From NCBI RefSeq assembly GCF_001747105.1, contig NZ_MDGQ01000003.1, forward strand, positions 1,272,119 through 1,336,118: DNA of 64,000 nt, read 5' to 3'. The translations under genes and the position numbers were made by a program. The notes below the pieces were generated by a model. It made no database searches. It worked only from the letters and a program-made list of their open reading frames with translations, and had not been told where the DNA came from. The first letter of the stretch is position 1, and the number at the start of each line of letters is the position of its first letter. The DNA comes from Roseivirga misakiensis (GTDB lineage: Bacteria; Bacteroidota; Bacteroidia; Cytophagales; Cyclobacteriaceae). Below are positions 1-10,091 of the stretch, piece after piece.

Positions 1-1584
1 AACCTGCCCCGAGAGTTTCAGGCCAATGGAAGTATCGAAAATGTAAGAACAATCTCACTGATTGGCATCATCATTTTGCTTATCGCAAGCATCAACTTTA
101 TTAACCTTAGTACCGCGCGTGCAGCGCTCAGAGCAAAAGAAGTAGGTGTTAGAAAGGTGATGGGCTCAGAACGCCGACAGCTTGTTACACAATTCTTGTT
201 TGAATCAAGTCTCTACAGCTTTGTTGCATTTGTGCTTTCTGGTCTGCTGGCCTTTGTCACATTACCATACTTTAACCATTTAGCAGGTACCGATATGACG
301 TTTAGCCTGGGAGGTACGACACCACTCTGGCTTGTCATGCTAATAGGTGCCCTGGTAATCGGCATAGTCGCGGGTTTTTACCCAGCCATTGTTCTTTCTT
401 CATTTAATCCTGTCAAGAGTTTAAAAGGACAAGAAGTTAGAAGCGGTGGTAAAGCTTGGTTAAGAAGTGGGCTCGTTATTTTACAGTTCTCCGTTTCAAC
501 GTTTCTGGCCATCTGTACCATTGTGATCAACAATCAATTGGATTACGTTTTGGACAAATCATTAGGTTTTGAACAGGATGATTTGATCATTTTAGAGGTT
601 ATGGATTTAAATCGGTACGACCGAGGAGAAACTGCCATAATAAATGAGCTAGAATCAAGTCCAAATATCATTAGCTATAGCCGAACAGACTACATTCCAA
701 TTAATGGTTCCAGAGGGGAATATTATGTCGACAAGATTGACGAACAAGGAGAAATACAAACGGTGAATGCGCAAAGCTGGCCAATTAATGAAGCTTACAT
801 TCCTACCATGGGCATGGAAGTCATCAGAGGAAGAAATTATGAAAATGAACTGGCTTCGGATAGCAACGCAGTGATCATTAATCAAAGTATGGCCCAGGCC
901 TTACAAATGGAAGACCCAATTGGTCAAAGCTTACAATGGAAGGTCAACGGTAAAGTATATAATATGAGTGTGGTGGGGGTTGTGAAGGATTTCCATTACG
1001 GTTCTATGAAAGAGACCATCAAGCCACTCATGTTCTATAAAGGTTATGATCCATGGACCTTATCAGTAAAATTTTCTGGAAGCCCTTCTGAAGCCTTGTC
1101 AACATTGGAAGGCATATGGAGCGACCACTCTGGAGGGCAACCATTTATAGCACGACTAGCCAGCGAGGATTATAGAATGCTATATCAAAAAGAGGGTCAA
1201 CTGAAAGGGTTAGTCAATGCCTTCTCTACATTAGCAGTTCTCGTGGCCATTTTAGGACTAGTTGGTTTGGCATCTTTCATGGCGGAGCAACGCCAAAAAG
1301 AAATGGGTATTAGAAAGGTACTCGGAGCTAAGTCCATTCAGCTTTTTAGAAAAATGATTGCAGGTTTTACGGTATTAGTCGGCATAGCCTGTTTAATCGC
1401 TATACCTGTGGCAAATTGGGTAAGTAGCCAATGGTTAAGTGATTATGCGTATCGCATAGAAATAAGCCCAATGATCTATGTCATGGCTTGCTTGATAATG
1501 CTAGTGCTGTCTTGGATAACGGTAAGCTTTCAATCGCTCAAAGTAGCAAATACTAACCCAATAGATAATTTAAGAACGGAATAG
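1..1584 (+). CDS. FtsX/MacB-type ABC transporter permease, 5' end outside window
   Basis: The reading frame is open from base 1, so the gene starts upstream; about 527 residues are visible. They cover the end of a first FtsX core, with the sequence INFINLSTARAALRAKEVGV typical of this family, then a MacB-like periplasmic region and a second FtsX core (EQRQKEMGIRKVLGA) with four membrane spans, ending NPIDNLRTE. These permeases are inner-membrane proteins that, in the MacB/FtsX superfamily, pair with an ATPase and move or release substrates across the envelope; no ATPase gene is visible here. The next permease begins 11 bases after the stop, suggesting one operon. The family call is secure; the substrate is unknown. 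Confidence 0.9.
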   Translation, partial: NLPREFQANGSIENVRTISLIGIIILLIASINFINLSTARAALRAKEVGVRKVMGSERRQLVTQFLFESSLYSFVAFVLSGLLAFVTLPYFNHLAGTDMTFSLGGTTPLWLVMLIGALVIGIVAGFYPAIVLSSFNPVKSLKGQEVRSGGKAWLRSGLVILQFSVSTFLAICTIVINNQLDYVLDKSLGFEQDDLIILEVMDLNRYDRGETAIINELESSPNIISYSRTDYIPINGSRGEYYVDKIDEQGEIQTVNAQSWPINEAYIPTMGMEVIRGRNYENELASDSNAVIINQSMAQALQMEDPIGQSLQWKVNGKVYNMSVVGVVKDFHYGSMKETIKPLMFYKGYDPWTLSVKFSGSPSEALSTLEGIWSDHSGGQPFIARLASEDYRMLYQKEGQLKGLVNAFSTLAVLVAILGLVGLASFMAEQRQKEMGIRKVLGAKSIQLFRKMIAGFTVLVGIACLIAIPVANWVSSQWLSDYAYRIEISPMIYVMACLIMLVLSWITVSFQSLKVANTNPIDNLRTE

Positions 1585-1595
1585 ACTGAACCTTA

Positions 1596-4244
1596 GTGGC
1601 ATATAATCAACTATATCACCCGCCCAAATTCGCCGATTGGTTTCTGAGGCAAGTCTGTAAAGGCAACCTGCTTGAGGAAATTGAAGGGGACTTATTTGAG
1701 CACTATCAAGTCATTCGGGAAATGCATCCAAAATGGCGGGCAGATTTAGCCTATTGGTTTCATATGGTCAATTTTCTGAGACCCTTTGCGCTGAAAAAAA
1801 TCGGTCAAAACTCATCAACAATTATTATGTACAGAAGCTATTTTAAATTCACCCTACGTCACATGTGGCGTAAAAAATTAAGTACAAGCTTTAACCTAAT
1901 TGGCTTAGTGTTGGCCTTTATGGTTTGCGGTTTTATTTACCTGCATTTACAGCAAGAATTGTCTTTTGACAAGTTTCATGCAAACTCAGAAGACATGTAT
2001 CGAGTGGCATGGATGAATGATAATCCTCAAACACGAACGCCGCATCCTTTGGCCCAGGCAATGGTCAATGACCTGCCAGAGGTTGAATCCGCGGTAAGTC
2101 TTTCTCCGATCTATGGTGCTGGTCTCACCAAACAGTCAGTTACACTAACACTGGAAAAGGAGAATATCAGCTTTGCTGAGCCCAATGGTTACTTTGTTGA
2201 CAGCACCTTCTTCGATGTTTTTGATTTTAAATTTCTAGAAGGAAACCCTGAAACTGCCTTGAAAAGTCCGTTCGGGGTGCTGCTATCAAAGTCCACAGCC
2301 AAACGCTATTTCGGTGATAAACCTGCTGTGGGGAGCAGGCTATCTTTTGACGTCAATACCGATATGTTGGAAGTTGTCGGTGTGGTAGAAGATGCGCCAA
2401 AGACGTCCCATTTTCATTACAATTTCCTTATCTCATATGTGACATTAAAATCACTCAATTTCAACGATCCTTGGATGTCTTGGGATGATTTTGGACACTT
2501 TAACTATGTAAAACTTAAAGCAGGTTCTGATCCAAAAGCCTTGGAAAACAAGATTCCTACATGGGTTCAAAATTATTTAGATTGGTCTGATGAAGGTATC
2601 GAGTCACTAATCGCTGGAGAATATAAATTCGAATTACAGCCTATTGAAGATATTCATCTGCACTCCAATATTCGATGGGAATTGGAGTCAAATTCGAGCT
2701 TCTCCTACTTAATTATTTATGGCGTATCTGGACTATTTATCTTATTGATTTCAATTATAAATTTTGTCAATCTCAGTACGGCCAGATCTGCAGAAAGGCT
2801 CAAGGAAGTCGGTGTAAAAAAGACATTAGGGGCTTACCGAGGCCAATTGCTATCTCAGTTTGTTTTCGAATCACTGTTCTCATCATTACTTGCTTTGGCC
2901 ATGGGCATATTTGCCATGTATGCGCTCCAAGATGCTTTTAACCAACTTGTTAATGGCCAAATCTTAGCCCAAGACATTTGGGAAACCAATTCCCTATTAT
3001 TCATGCTTGGCGTTACGGTGATCACGGCAATTTTTGCGGCAGCCTACCCCGCCATCTATTTGAATGCATTGCATCCTGGTCAAATTTTGAAAGGAACTAC
3101 TCAGAAGAAAATTGGTGGTGCTTTTGTGAGAAATACACTACTATCCGTACAACTGATTGCGGCCATTCTGATGGTCACAGGAAGTCTTATCATCAATGGA
3201 CAGATCTCATTTTTGAAAAATAAAGATCTTGGATTTCAGCAAGATAATCTGATGGTTGTTGAACTTAGTAACTACGTCAATAAGTCCGAATTAATTAAAG
3301 AAGCATTCAGTAAACTTTCAGGTATAGCGTCAGTAGCGACCGTTTCTAACGTTCCAGGAGGGCAGTTCAATCAGCACAGTATTTATGCCGAAAAAGACCC
3401 TTCTGTAAGAACTGATGCAGCGGAGGCTTTTATAGATGATGATGCACTTTCGGTTTTGGGCATAGAACTTCTAGAAGGTCGAATGTTGGACGAAACTATT
3501 GCCTCAGACTCCTCTGGAACATCCTTTCTGATCAACGAAACCGCTGCGAAACAACTGAATTTATCGGATCCTGTGGGAGAAACCCTTTTCTGGGAAGACA
3601 ATGAGAATCTGGTAAAGGGCCGAATTGTTGGGCTAGTGAAAGACTTTCATTATAAATCTTTACATGTCCCGATCAGGCCGATCATCATGATGGTTCAACC
3701 TCGTCGTTTGAATTACTTAATCGCTCAGGCCGATACCAAAGCCTTATCAACGTTGATTCCACAAATGGAGCAAACTTTTGGAGAGATTTATCCAGAAGAT
3801 GATTTCAGGCTGACCTTCTTAGATGAGCAAATCGCCGAACTCTATAAAGAAGAGTCTAGAACGCTCTTACTCACTTCAATTCTTTCCGGTATTTCGATTT
3901 TTTTAGCAATCGCTGGATTAGTTGGCATTGTGTCGATAGCGATTAAGCAACGCGTCAAGGAGATCGGCATACGAAAAATCCTAGGGGCATCAGTGAAGGA
4001 AATTCTCATGTTGATCAACGGTCGATATGTCATCATCACACTGATGGCCTTAGCACTTGCACTTCCAGTATCTTATCTATCGATGAATAGCTGGATGGAA
4101 AATTTTACTTATCAGCATGCCATAAACCCAATGGTATACTTGCTTACAGGCATGTGTGCATTGGTATTGATATTTATAACGATTAGTGCAATCTCACTAA
4201 GAACAGTAAGGAGCAATCCTGCTGACGCGCTAAGAATCGAATAG
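1596..4244 (+). CDS. FtsX/MacB-type permease with N-terminal permease prefix
   Basis: 882 residues, starting with GTG 11 bases after the previous permease. Residues 1-80 form the cytoplasmic prefix found on many Bacteroidota permeases (FADWFLRQVCKGNLLEEIEG). There follow a first membrane span near residue 95-118, a MacB-type periplasmic domain, a first FtsX core (INFVNLSTARSAERLKEVGV, near 385), a second periplasmic domain and a second FtsX core (IKQRVKEIGIRKILGA, near 785), ending NPADALRIE. It is a paralogue of the preceding gene and probably co-transcribed with it. A gap of 219 bases separates it from the next PadR gene. Substrate unknown; no ATPase partner nearby. Confidence 0.9.
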   Translation: MAYNQLYHPPKFADWFLRQVCKGNLLEEIEGDLFEHYQVIREMHPKWRADLAYWFHMVNFLRPFALKKIGQNSSTIIMYRSYFKFTLRHMWRKKLSTSFNLIGLVLAFMVCGFIYLHLQQELSFDKFHANSEDMYRVAWMNDNPQTRTPHPLAQAMVNDLPEVESAVSLSPIYGAGLTKQSVTLTLEKENISFAEPNGYFVDSTFFDVFDFKFLEGNPETALKSPFGVLLSKSTAKRYFGDKPAVGSRLSFDVNTDMLEVVGVVEDAPKTSHFHYNFLISYVTLKSLNFNDPWMSWDDFGHFNYVKLKAGSDPKALENKIPTWVQNYLDWSDEGIESLIAGEYKFELQPIEDIHLHSNIRWELESNSSFSYLIIYGVSGLFILLISIINFVNLSTARSAERLKEVGVKKTLGAYRGQLLSQFVFESLFSSLLALAMGIFAMYALQDAFNQLVNGQILAQDIWETNSLLFMLGVTVITAIFAAAYPAIYLNALHPGQILKGTTQKKIGGAFVRNTLLSVQLIAAILMVTGSLIINGQISFLKNKDLGFQQDNLMVVELSNYVNKSELIKEAFSKLSGIASVATVSNVPGGQFNQHSIYAEKDPSVRTDAAEAFIDDDALSVLGIELLEGRMLDETIASDSSGTSFLINETAAKQLNLSDPVGETLFWEDNENLVKGRIVGLVKDFHYKSLHVPIRPIIMMVQPRRLNYLIAQADTKALSTLIPQMEQTFGEIYPEDDFRLTFLDEQIAELYKEESRTLLLTSILSGISIFLAIAGLVGIVSIAIKQRVKEIGIRKILGASVKEILMLINGRYVIITLMALALALPVSYLSMNSWMENFTYQHAINPMVYLLTGMCALVLIFITISAISLRTVRSNPADALRIE

Positions 4245-4390
4245 GGTAATATCTCAAACATATCAAACCCCAAGGTTTGCTGATCCCCTGTTAAATCGGT
4301 GCCATAGATCCCCTGCTCTAGTGTTATTCTAAAATTTTTAATCGCAGTGTAATGATTTCAATTTGAGATCGTCTACACTGCGATGTATTA

Positions 4391-4450
4391 AAACTACATT
4401 TAGGAATTTTTAATTTGACTTTCAATTATTAAAAACTACATTTAGGAATT
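4391..4450 (+). promoter_or_regulatory. Two perfect 18-bp direct repeats ahead of the padR-type gene
   Basis: AAACTACATTTAGGAATT occurs at 4391-4408 and again at 4433-4450, start to start 42 bases, ending 13 bases before the ATG at 4464. The placement suggests an autoregulatory operator for the PadR protein, though it could also include promoter elements. A different repeat pair with similar spacing (38 bases) lies ahead of the other PadR gene near 33000. Confidence 0.6.
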
Positions 4451-4463
4451 AAATCTTATTTGT

Positions 4464-4802
4464 ATGAAGAAATATCAGCTAGGAGAGTTTGAAGAACTGG
4501 TTCTTCTTACGGTGGGTGTACTTTACGGAGAGGCTTATGGTGTGGCCATAAAAGAAGAAATAGAGCAGCGCCATAACCGTAAAGTCTCCGTGGGAGCATT
4601 GCAATCTGCTTTGCGCCGAATGGAGGATAAGGGTTTTCTAGAGTCTGAATTTGGAGAAGCCACTAAGGCACGTGGCGGTAAAAGAAAACGCTATTTCAAA
4701 ATCACGGCACACGGTAAAAATGCGCTAGATCATAATATTCAGACGAGGCTAGAATTATGGAATCAGATCCCAGATGTAGCCTTTCAATTTAAATTATGCT
4801 AA
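4464..4802 (+). CDS. PadR family transcriptional regulator
   Basis: 112 residues. The winged-helix PadR pattern is clear: an N-terminal LGEFEELVLLTVGVLYGEAY, then VGALQSALRRMEDKGFLES and the wing GGKRKRYFKIT. PadR proteins are usually ligand-responsive repressors that bind as dimers near their own promoter. The gene overlaps the start of the next permease by 7 bases, so the pair is translationally coupled and the permease is the likely target. Two perfect 18-bp direct repeats just upstream are a candidate operator. The inducer is unknown. Confidence 0.9.
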   Translation: MKKYQLGEFEELVLLTVGVLYGEAYGVAIKEEIEQRHNRKVSVGALQSALRRMEDKGFLESEFGEATKARGGKRKRYFKITAHGKNALDHNIQTRLELWNQIPDVAFQFKLC

Positions 4803-7378
4803 AAAAGTTTGGTCAAAAACTTATCCGCTTTTACTGCCACCCCGATTATCAAGAAGATATTATCGGGGATTTGGAAGAGTATTTCGAGGTTCACAGCCAA
4901 GAAAGAGGGTTTCAGTATGCAAATCGAAAATTCTTTTGGGACGCACTATTGCTCTTCAGACTCTCACTACTCAAGGACAAGTGGTTTTCACAACAACTAA
5001 TCAACATTCCAATGGTCAAAAACATATTTAAAACAGCATTTCGAGTATTCTGGAGAGAAAAGGGGTATTCCCTGATGAACATTTTTGGGCTTACCGTAGG
5101 CATAGCAGCCAGTATGCTCTTATTACTATATGTCGAATCAGAAAAATCAGTTAACCAATTCCATCGAGATATTGATAATATTTTTCAAGTCATGGAGCAT
5201 CAAACTTACCCGAACAGTGTGCGGACTTTTGATGATAATCCAGGGCCTTTAGTCACAGTTTTTAGTGATGAAATGCCCGAGGTAGAATATATGGCTGCTT
5301 TTACAAGGTCTCAGGAAATTCTGCTCAGCATAGACGATAAAGGCTATAAGGAGACCGGAATGTGGGCGAGTGAAGATTTCTTCGAAATATTCGATGTTGA
5401 TTTCATCGAAGGTCAAAAGGAAAACTCGTTGACCGACCCATCGATGGTTTATATTTCAAGAAGTGTCAAGGAAAGAATTTTTGGATCGGAAACCGCCCTT
5501 ACAAAAACGATAAATTTTGATGGCTGGGGTGATTATCAAGTTGCAGGTGTATTTGAAGATGTCCCTAGTGCTACGACTATCGATTTCGATTTTATTCTAC
5601 CATACCAAGTCTGGCGAGAAGTATTTACATGGGTGGAGTCATGGGACAATAGTGGCGTAAAAGGTCTTGCAAAACTTTCTCCAGGAACGGACGTCGATGC
5701 TTTTAACCAAAAGATTGCTGGATATATAAATGAAAAGATTCCAGGCCGAGATCACAACGTAACCATATTCTTACAACCGCTCAAGGACAGGTATCTTTAT
5801 AACAATTTCGAAAACGGCTTTATTTCAGGCGGCCGAATTACTTACGCTAAACTACTTACGGCAGTAGCCTATTTTATCTTACTCATCGCCATCATCAACT
5901 TTGTAAATCTGGCCACGGCTAGATCTACTAAACGGGCCAAGGAAGTAGGCGTAAAGAAGATAGTTGGTTCTACAAGAGGGTTACTTCGGGCTCAATTTAT
6001 GACGGAGTCTTTATTGTTAGCCCTAATTTCCACGGCTTTGGCAGGGCTGATTATCATGAGTGTGATTACACCGCTGAATATGCTAGTCGGGAAGAGTATG
6101 AGCTTCTCCGTTTCATCCATAGATCAAATGTCAAAGCTTTTGATTATTGGGCTGGGTGTTGGGCTATTGGCGGGCATATACCCAGCTCTTATCCTTTCAA
6201 GCTTTAAGCCCCTAAGCGTGGTAAAAGGGTCTTTTAAGTCTTCCGGTTGGTCTAATGGTATTCGTAAAGGCTTAGTCGTATTTCAATTCACTATTTCAAC
6301 GCTACTGATTATTTCAACGCTAGTAGTTCGAAACCAGATGGACTACATTAAGAGTAAGAATTTGGGTTATAATAAAGAGCACTTGGTGACGATTCCTGTT
6401 GAAGGAGCACTTCGCGATCAAGTAGTTCAAGCGCAATTCAAGTCCACAGTGCTTTCAAATAGCAATTTCAAAAATGTAAGCTTTTCTGGAGGAACACCCC
6501 TCAGCTTTTTCTCTTCGACCGATGCAGGCTTTTCTTGGGAAGGAAAAGTAGGAGAACTTAGTAATAAATTCCGCATCATCAATACTGATGTTGACTTCTT
6601 CGATACCTATGGAATTGAGATTGTAAAAGGAAGGGGTTTTGACCCAGAACTAGCCACAGATACTCTGAATTATATTATCAATGAGCAAGCGGCTGAAGCA
6701 ATGAATGTGGAAGACCCTATTTTGCTGCCAGTTTCCCTATGGGGTAGCCCAGGTCGCATTATAGGCGTCGTAAAAGACTTTCATTATAGTTCTTTACATG
6801 AAAAAATAGGGCCTATGGTAATGCCTTATCGACCAAACTACCCAACGGATCTTACGATTAAAATGACGGGCCAAAATGTGGTAGAGAGTATAGCCTATTT
6901 AGAAAAAGTAATGGCTGACATTAACCCAAGCTATCCGTTTGAATACAGTTTTGTCGATGTAGAATACGAGCAACTCTATCAAAACGAAGCTACAATTGGC
7001 ACTTTGGCTAATTACTTCTCAGCCATCGCTATTTTTATTTCCCTGCTTGGACTGTTCGGCCTGTCCAGTTTTTCAGCTGATCAGCGAAGTAAAGAGATTG
7101 GGATTAGAAAGGTCCTTGGCGCAAGAGTATCTGATATTACCTTTCAGATATCTAAAGGCTTTTTAGTCTTGGTGGGTGTCGGCTTTGTGCTTGCTGCTCC
7201 ACTTGGTTATGGTTTCATGAATAATTGGCTCCAGACTTTCGAGTATAGGACGCAAATTGGAGTCACTGTTTTTATCCTTTCCGCCTTTATTTCAATGTTT
7301 ATAACACTTTTAGCGGTTAGCTACCATGCGCTCAAAGCAGCTTACACCAATCCAATTCAAAGTTTAAGGTCTGAATAG
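4796..7378 (+). CDS. FtsX/MacB-type permease with permease prefix, coupled to PadR
   Basis: 860 residues. An N-terminal prefix (FYCHPDYQEDIIGDLEEYFE, residues 10-35) is followed by a membrane span near 95-112, a periplasmic domain, a first FtsX core (INFVNLATARSTKRAKEVGV near 365), a second periplasmic domain and a second FtsX core (DQRSKEIGIRKVLGA near 763), ending NPIQSLRSE. The start overlaps the PadR gene by 7 bases. The next gene (7453) is a close paralogue of the same length with the same opening motif, so this is a recent tandem duplication. Substrate and ATPase partner are unknown. Confidence 0.9.
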   Translation: MLKKFGQKLIRFYCHPDYQEDIIGDLEEYFEVHSQERGFQYANRKFFWDALLLFRLSLLKDKWFSQQLINIPMVKNIFKTAFRVFWREKGYSLMNIFGLTVGIAASMLLLLYVESEKSVNQFHRDIDNIFQVMEHQTYPNSVRTFDDNPGPLVTVFSDEMPEVEYMAAFTRSQEILLSIDDKGYKETGMWASEDFFEIFDVDFIEGQKENSLTDPSMVYISRSVKERIFGSETALTKTINFDGWGDYQVAGVFEDVPSATTIDFDFILPYQVWREVFTWVESWDNSGVKGLAKLSPGTDVDAFNQKIAGYINEKIPGRDHNVTIFLQPLKDRYLYNNFENGFISGGRITYAKLLTAVAYFILLIAIINFVNLATARSTKRAKEVGVKKIVGSTRGLLRAQFMTESLLLALISTALAGLIIMSVITPLNMLVGKSMSFSVSSIDQMSKLLIIGLGVGLLAGIYPALILSSFKPLSVVKGSFKSSGWSNGIRKGLVVFQFTISTLLIISTLVVRNQMDYIKSKNLGYNKEHLVTIPVEGALRDQVVQAQFKSTVLSNSNFKNVSFSGGTPLSFFSSTDAGFSWEGKVGELSNKFRIINTDVDFFDTYGIEIVKGRGFDPELATDTLNYIINEQAAEAMNVEDPILLPVSLWGSPGRIIGVVKDFHYSSLHEKIGPMVMPYRPNYPTDLTIKMTGQNVVESIAYLEKVMADINPSYPFEYSFVDVEYEQLYQNEATIGTLANYFSAIAIFISLLGLFGLSSFSADQRSKEIGIRKVLGARVSDITFQISKGFLVLVGVGFVLAAPLGYGFMNNWLQTFEYRTQIGVTVFILSAFISMFITLLAVSYHALKAAYTNPIQSLRSE

Positions 7379-7452
7379 AGTAGCGTGCAGAAAGGGATTC
7401 AACATATCGCGTCAGAGATAATAAGTCAGGTGAAATCACTAGAAATCGATCT

Positions 7453-10035
7453 ATGCTAAAAAAAGTTGGTCAAAAGCTTATCGGTTTCTACTGTCATCCA
7501 GATTATCAAGAAGATATCATCGGCGATTTAGAAGAATACTATGAACTCCATAGTAAGGAGAGAGGAATTCGCTATGCCAATAGAAAGTTCTTTTTGGATG
7601 CGCTATTACTCTTCAGGCTCTCTCTTCTCAGAGATAAATGGTTTAGTCAACAATTAATCAATATACCCATGGTCAAAAACATTTTTAAAACAGCATTTCG
7701 TGTATTCTGGAAACAAAGGGGATATGCTGCACTCAACATTTTAGGGCTCACTATTGGCATAACAGCCAGTATGCTTTTGTTACTTTTTGTTCAATCGGAA
7801 AGATCCATAAATCAGTTCCATACCGATATAGATAACATCTATCAAGTGATGGAACACCAGACTTACTCTGGCTATAGTTACACTTACGAGTCGAACCCGG
7901 GCCCTTTAAGCGACCATTTCAAACAAGATATGGCCGAGGTAGAATACATGGCCGCGTTTACTTGGGTAGAAGAGCGCCTGTTTAGAATAAATGGTCAAAG
8001 TTATAAAGAGGGAGGTCGCATGGCGAGCGAAGACTTTTTCAAAATTTTTGATGTCAAATTCATCGAAGGGGTAAAAGAAGGTTCGCTAACAGACCCAACG
8101 AAGCTTTACCTTTCTAGAAGTACCAAAGAACGAATTTTTGGAGACGAACCAGCCTTGGCAAAAACGCTACAAGTCGATGGATGGGGAGAGTATCAAGTGG
8201 CAGGTGTTTTCGAAGATGTTCCGGAAGAAACCACCATCAACTTTAACTTTATAATGCCATATGAACCATGGAAAGCCCGTAATGATTGGCTCCTGGACTG
8301 GAGTAACAATGGAATTAGAGGGATTGCCAAATTACAGGCTGGCGTTGATTTCGAGGCCTTCAATAAGAAAATCGAGAACTATGTGTCAGAGAAACAAGAT
8401 GGTGAGGAGTCGGTAGTAACACTCTTTGTACAACCCTTTGGCGATCGGTATTTATACAATAATTATGAAGATGGAAAGCTAGCAGGCGGGAGGATAAGTT
8501 ATGTTCGGTTACTCACAGTAGTTGCATTTTTTATCTTGATGATTGCAGCCATTAATTTCATGAATTTAGCCACGGCCAGGTCTACAAAGCGTGCGAAAGA
8601 AGTTGGGATTAAAAAGGTCGTTGGTTCATCTAAATTTTATCTATTGCTCCAGTTTATGGCCGAATCCATACTTCTGGCGACGGTTTCAACGATTATTGCG
8701 GGCCTATTAATCATGTTGGTTTTACCACCGCTTAATACGCTCGTAGATAGATCGATGACTTTCTCATTTACCCAACTAAATCATGTTGGACTGCTACTAA
8801 GCATTGGAGTCGGTATCGGGTTTTTATCAGGTCTATATCCATCATTTGTATTATCAGGATTTAATGCCCTAAGTGTGTTAAAAGGCACATTTAAAACTTC
8901 TGGTTGGTCAAATGGACTCAGAAAGGGGCTGGTAGTTTTTCAGTTTGTTATTTCTACCATTCTGATTATTTCTACCCTGGTGATTCATAATCAAATGACC
9001 TTTATTAGAAATAAGAACCTGGGTTATAATAAAGAAAACGTCGTCTATTTTAGCGTGGAGGGAGCGCTTTCGGATTTAAATACACGAGAAATGCTCAAAC
9101 AGAGAATTCTTGATAATCCGAACTTTTTATCGGCAACTTATTCAAATGGATCTCCATTAAGTGTTGGTTCATCAACATCAGGTGGGTTTTCTTGGGAAGG
9201 CAAGGTCGATCAAAACCAAACCAATTTTTATATCATTCGAGCGGGTCACGATTTTGTGGAAACTTATGGTCTAGATGTTATCCAAGGCAGGTCGTTTGAC
9301 AAAGCCTTGTCCACCGACACTATGAACGTGCTGATCAATGAGCAAACAGCAAAATTGATGAATGTGGAAGACCCACTGGGCGTACCCATCACTTTTTGGA
9401 ACCGTACGGGTAGAGTCGTCGGTATCGTAAAAGACTTTCACTTTAGTTCGTTGCATCAAAGCATAGAACCGCTTGTTATAGGCCTAAGGCCTGAAGATAG
9501 CCAAGTATTTAGTGTAAAAATGACAGGCCAAAATGTGAAAGAGAACGTAGCATTTTTGGAAAAGACGGTAAAAGAAATCAATCCAAATTACCCGTTTGAG
9601 TATAGCTTTTTGGACGAAAGTTTCGAACGATTATACAGAAGCGAAAACACGATTGGTACCCTAGCCGATTACTTCTCATTAATTGCCATATTCATTTCGC
9701 TATTGGGGCTTTTCGGTTTGGCTAGTTTTGCTGCTGAACAGCGCATCAAAGAAATTGGTGTGAGAAAAGTGCTCGGTGCAAGTATTGGAAACCTTTTGAT
9801 GCTCATGACCAAAGGCTTTATGGTGCTGGTCGGTTTGGGTTTTCTCATTGCCGCGCCAATCGGATACTATTTCATGGATAACTGGTTGAATGCTTTTGAA
9901 TATAGAGTGGATATAGGGCCTTCAGTTTTCATCATAGCGGGCTTGGCATCTCTCATCATTACGGTGTTAACTGTAAGCTATCACTCTTTGAAGGCGGTTC
10001 ATGCTAATCCTGTAAACAGCCTTAAATACGAGTAA
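7453..10035 (+). CDS. FtsX/MacB-type permease, tandem paralogue of the preceding gene
   Basis: 860 residues, the same length as its upstream neighbour and highly similar throughout: both share the prefix FYCHPDYQEDIIGDLEEY and the phrase KNIFKTAFRVFW ahead of the first span. Both FtsX cores are present (INFMNLATARSTKRAKEVGI; EQRIKEIGVRKVLGA), ending NPVNSLKYE. The periplasmic domains differ more than the cores, which would fit divergence in what the two proteins handle. It is probably in the same PadR-controlled operon (74-base gap) and is followed by a hairpin terminator. Confidence 0.9.
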   Translation: MLKKVGQKLIGFYCHPDYQEDIIGDLEEYYELHSKERGIRYANRKFFLDALLLFRLSLLRDKWFSQQLINIPMVKNIFKTAFRVFWKQRGYAALNILGLTIGITASMLLLLFVQSERSINQFHTDIDNIYQVMEHQTYSGYSYTYESNPGPLSDHFKQDMAEVEYMAAFTWVEERLFRINGQSYKEGGRMASEDFFKIFDVKFIEGVKEGSLTDPTKLYLSRSTKERIFGDEPALAKTLQVDGWGEYQVAGVFEDVPEETTINFNFIMPYEPWKARNDWLLDWSNNGIRGIAKLQAGVDFEAFNKKIENYVSEKQDGEESVVTLFVQPFGDRYLYNNYEDGKLAGGRISYVRLLTVVAFFILMIAAINFMNLATARSTKRAKEVGIKKVVGSSKFYLLLQFMAESILLATVSTIIAGLLIMLVLPPLNTLVDRSMTFSFTQLNHVGLLLSIGVGIGFLSGLYPSFVLSGFNALSVLKGTFKTSGWSNGLRKGLVVFQFVISTILIISTLVIHNQMTFIRNKNLGYNKENVVYFSVEGALSDLNTREMLKQRILDNPNFLSATYSNGSPLSVGSSTSGGFSWEGKVDQNQTNFYIIRAGHDFVETYGLDVIQGRSFDKALSTDTMNVLINEQTAKLMNVEDPLGVPITFWNRTGRVVGIVKDFHFSSLHQSIEPLVIGLRPEDSQVFSVKMTGQNVKENVAFLEKTVKEINPNYPFEYSFLDESFERLYRSENTIGTLADYFSLIAIFISLLGLFGLASFAAEQRIKEIGVRKVLGASIGNLLMLMTKGFMVLVGLGFLIAAPIGYYFMDNWLNAFEYRVDIGPSVFIIAGLASLIITVLTVSYHSLKAVHANPVNSLKYE

Positions 10036-10056
10036 AACGAAAATAAAATAGATATC

Positions 10057-10091
10057 AAGGCCTCAAGTATTCATTGCTTGGGGCCTTTTTA
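10057..10091. terminator. Rho-independent terminator between convergent genes
   Basis: AAGGCCTCAAG (10057-10067) pairs with CTTGGGGCCTT (10077-10087) with one G-T wobble, followed by a T run. It lies between the permease ending at 10035 and the minus-strand exporter ending at 10092, so it may serve both directions. Confidence 0.75.
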
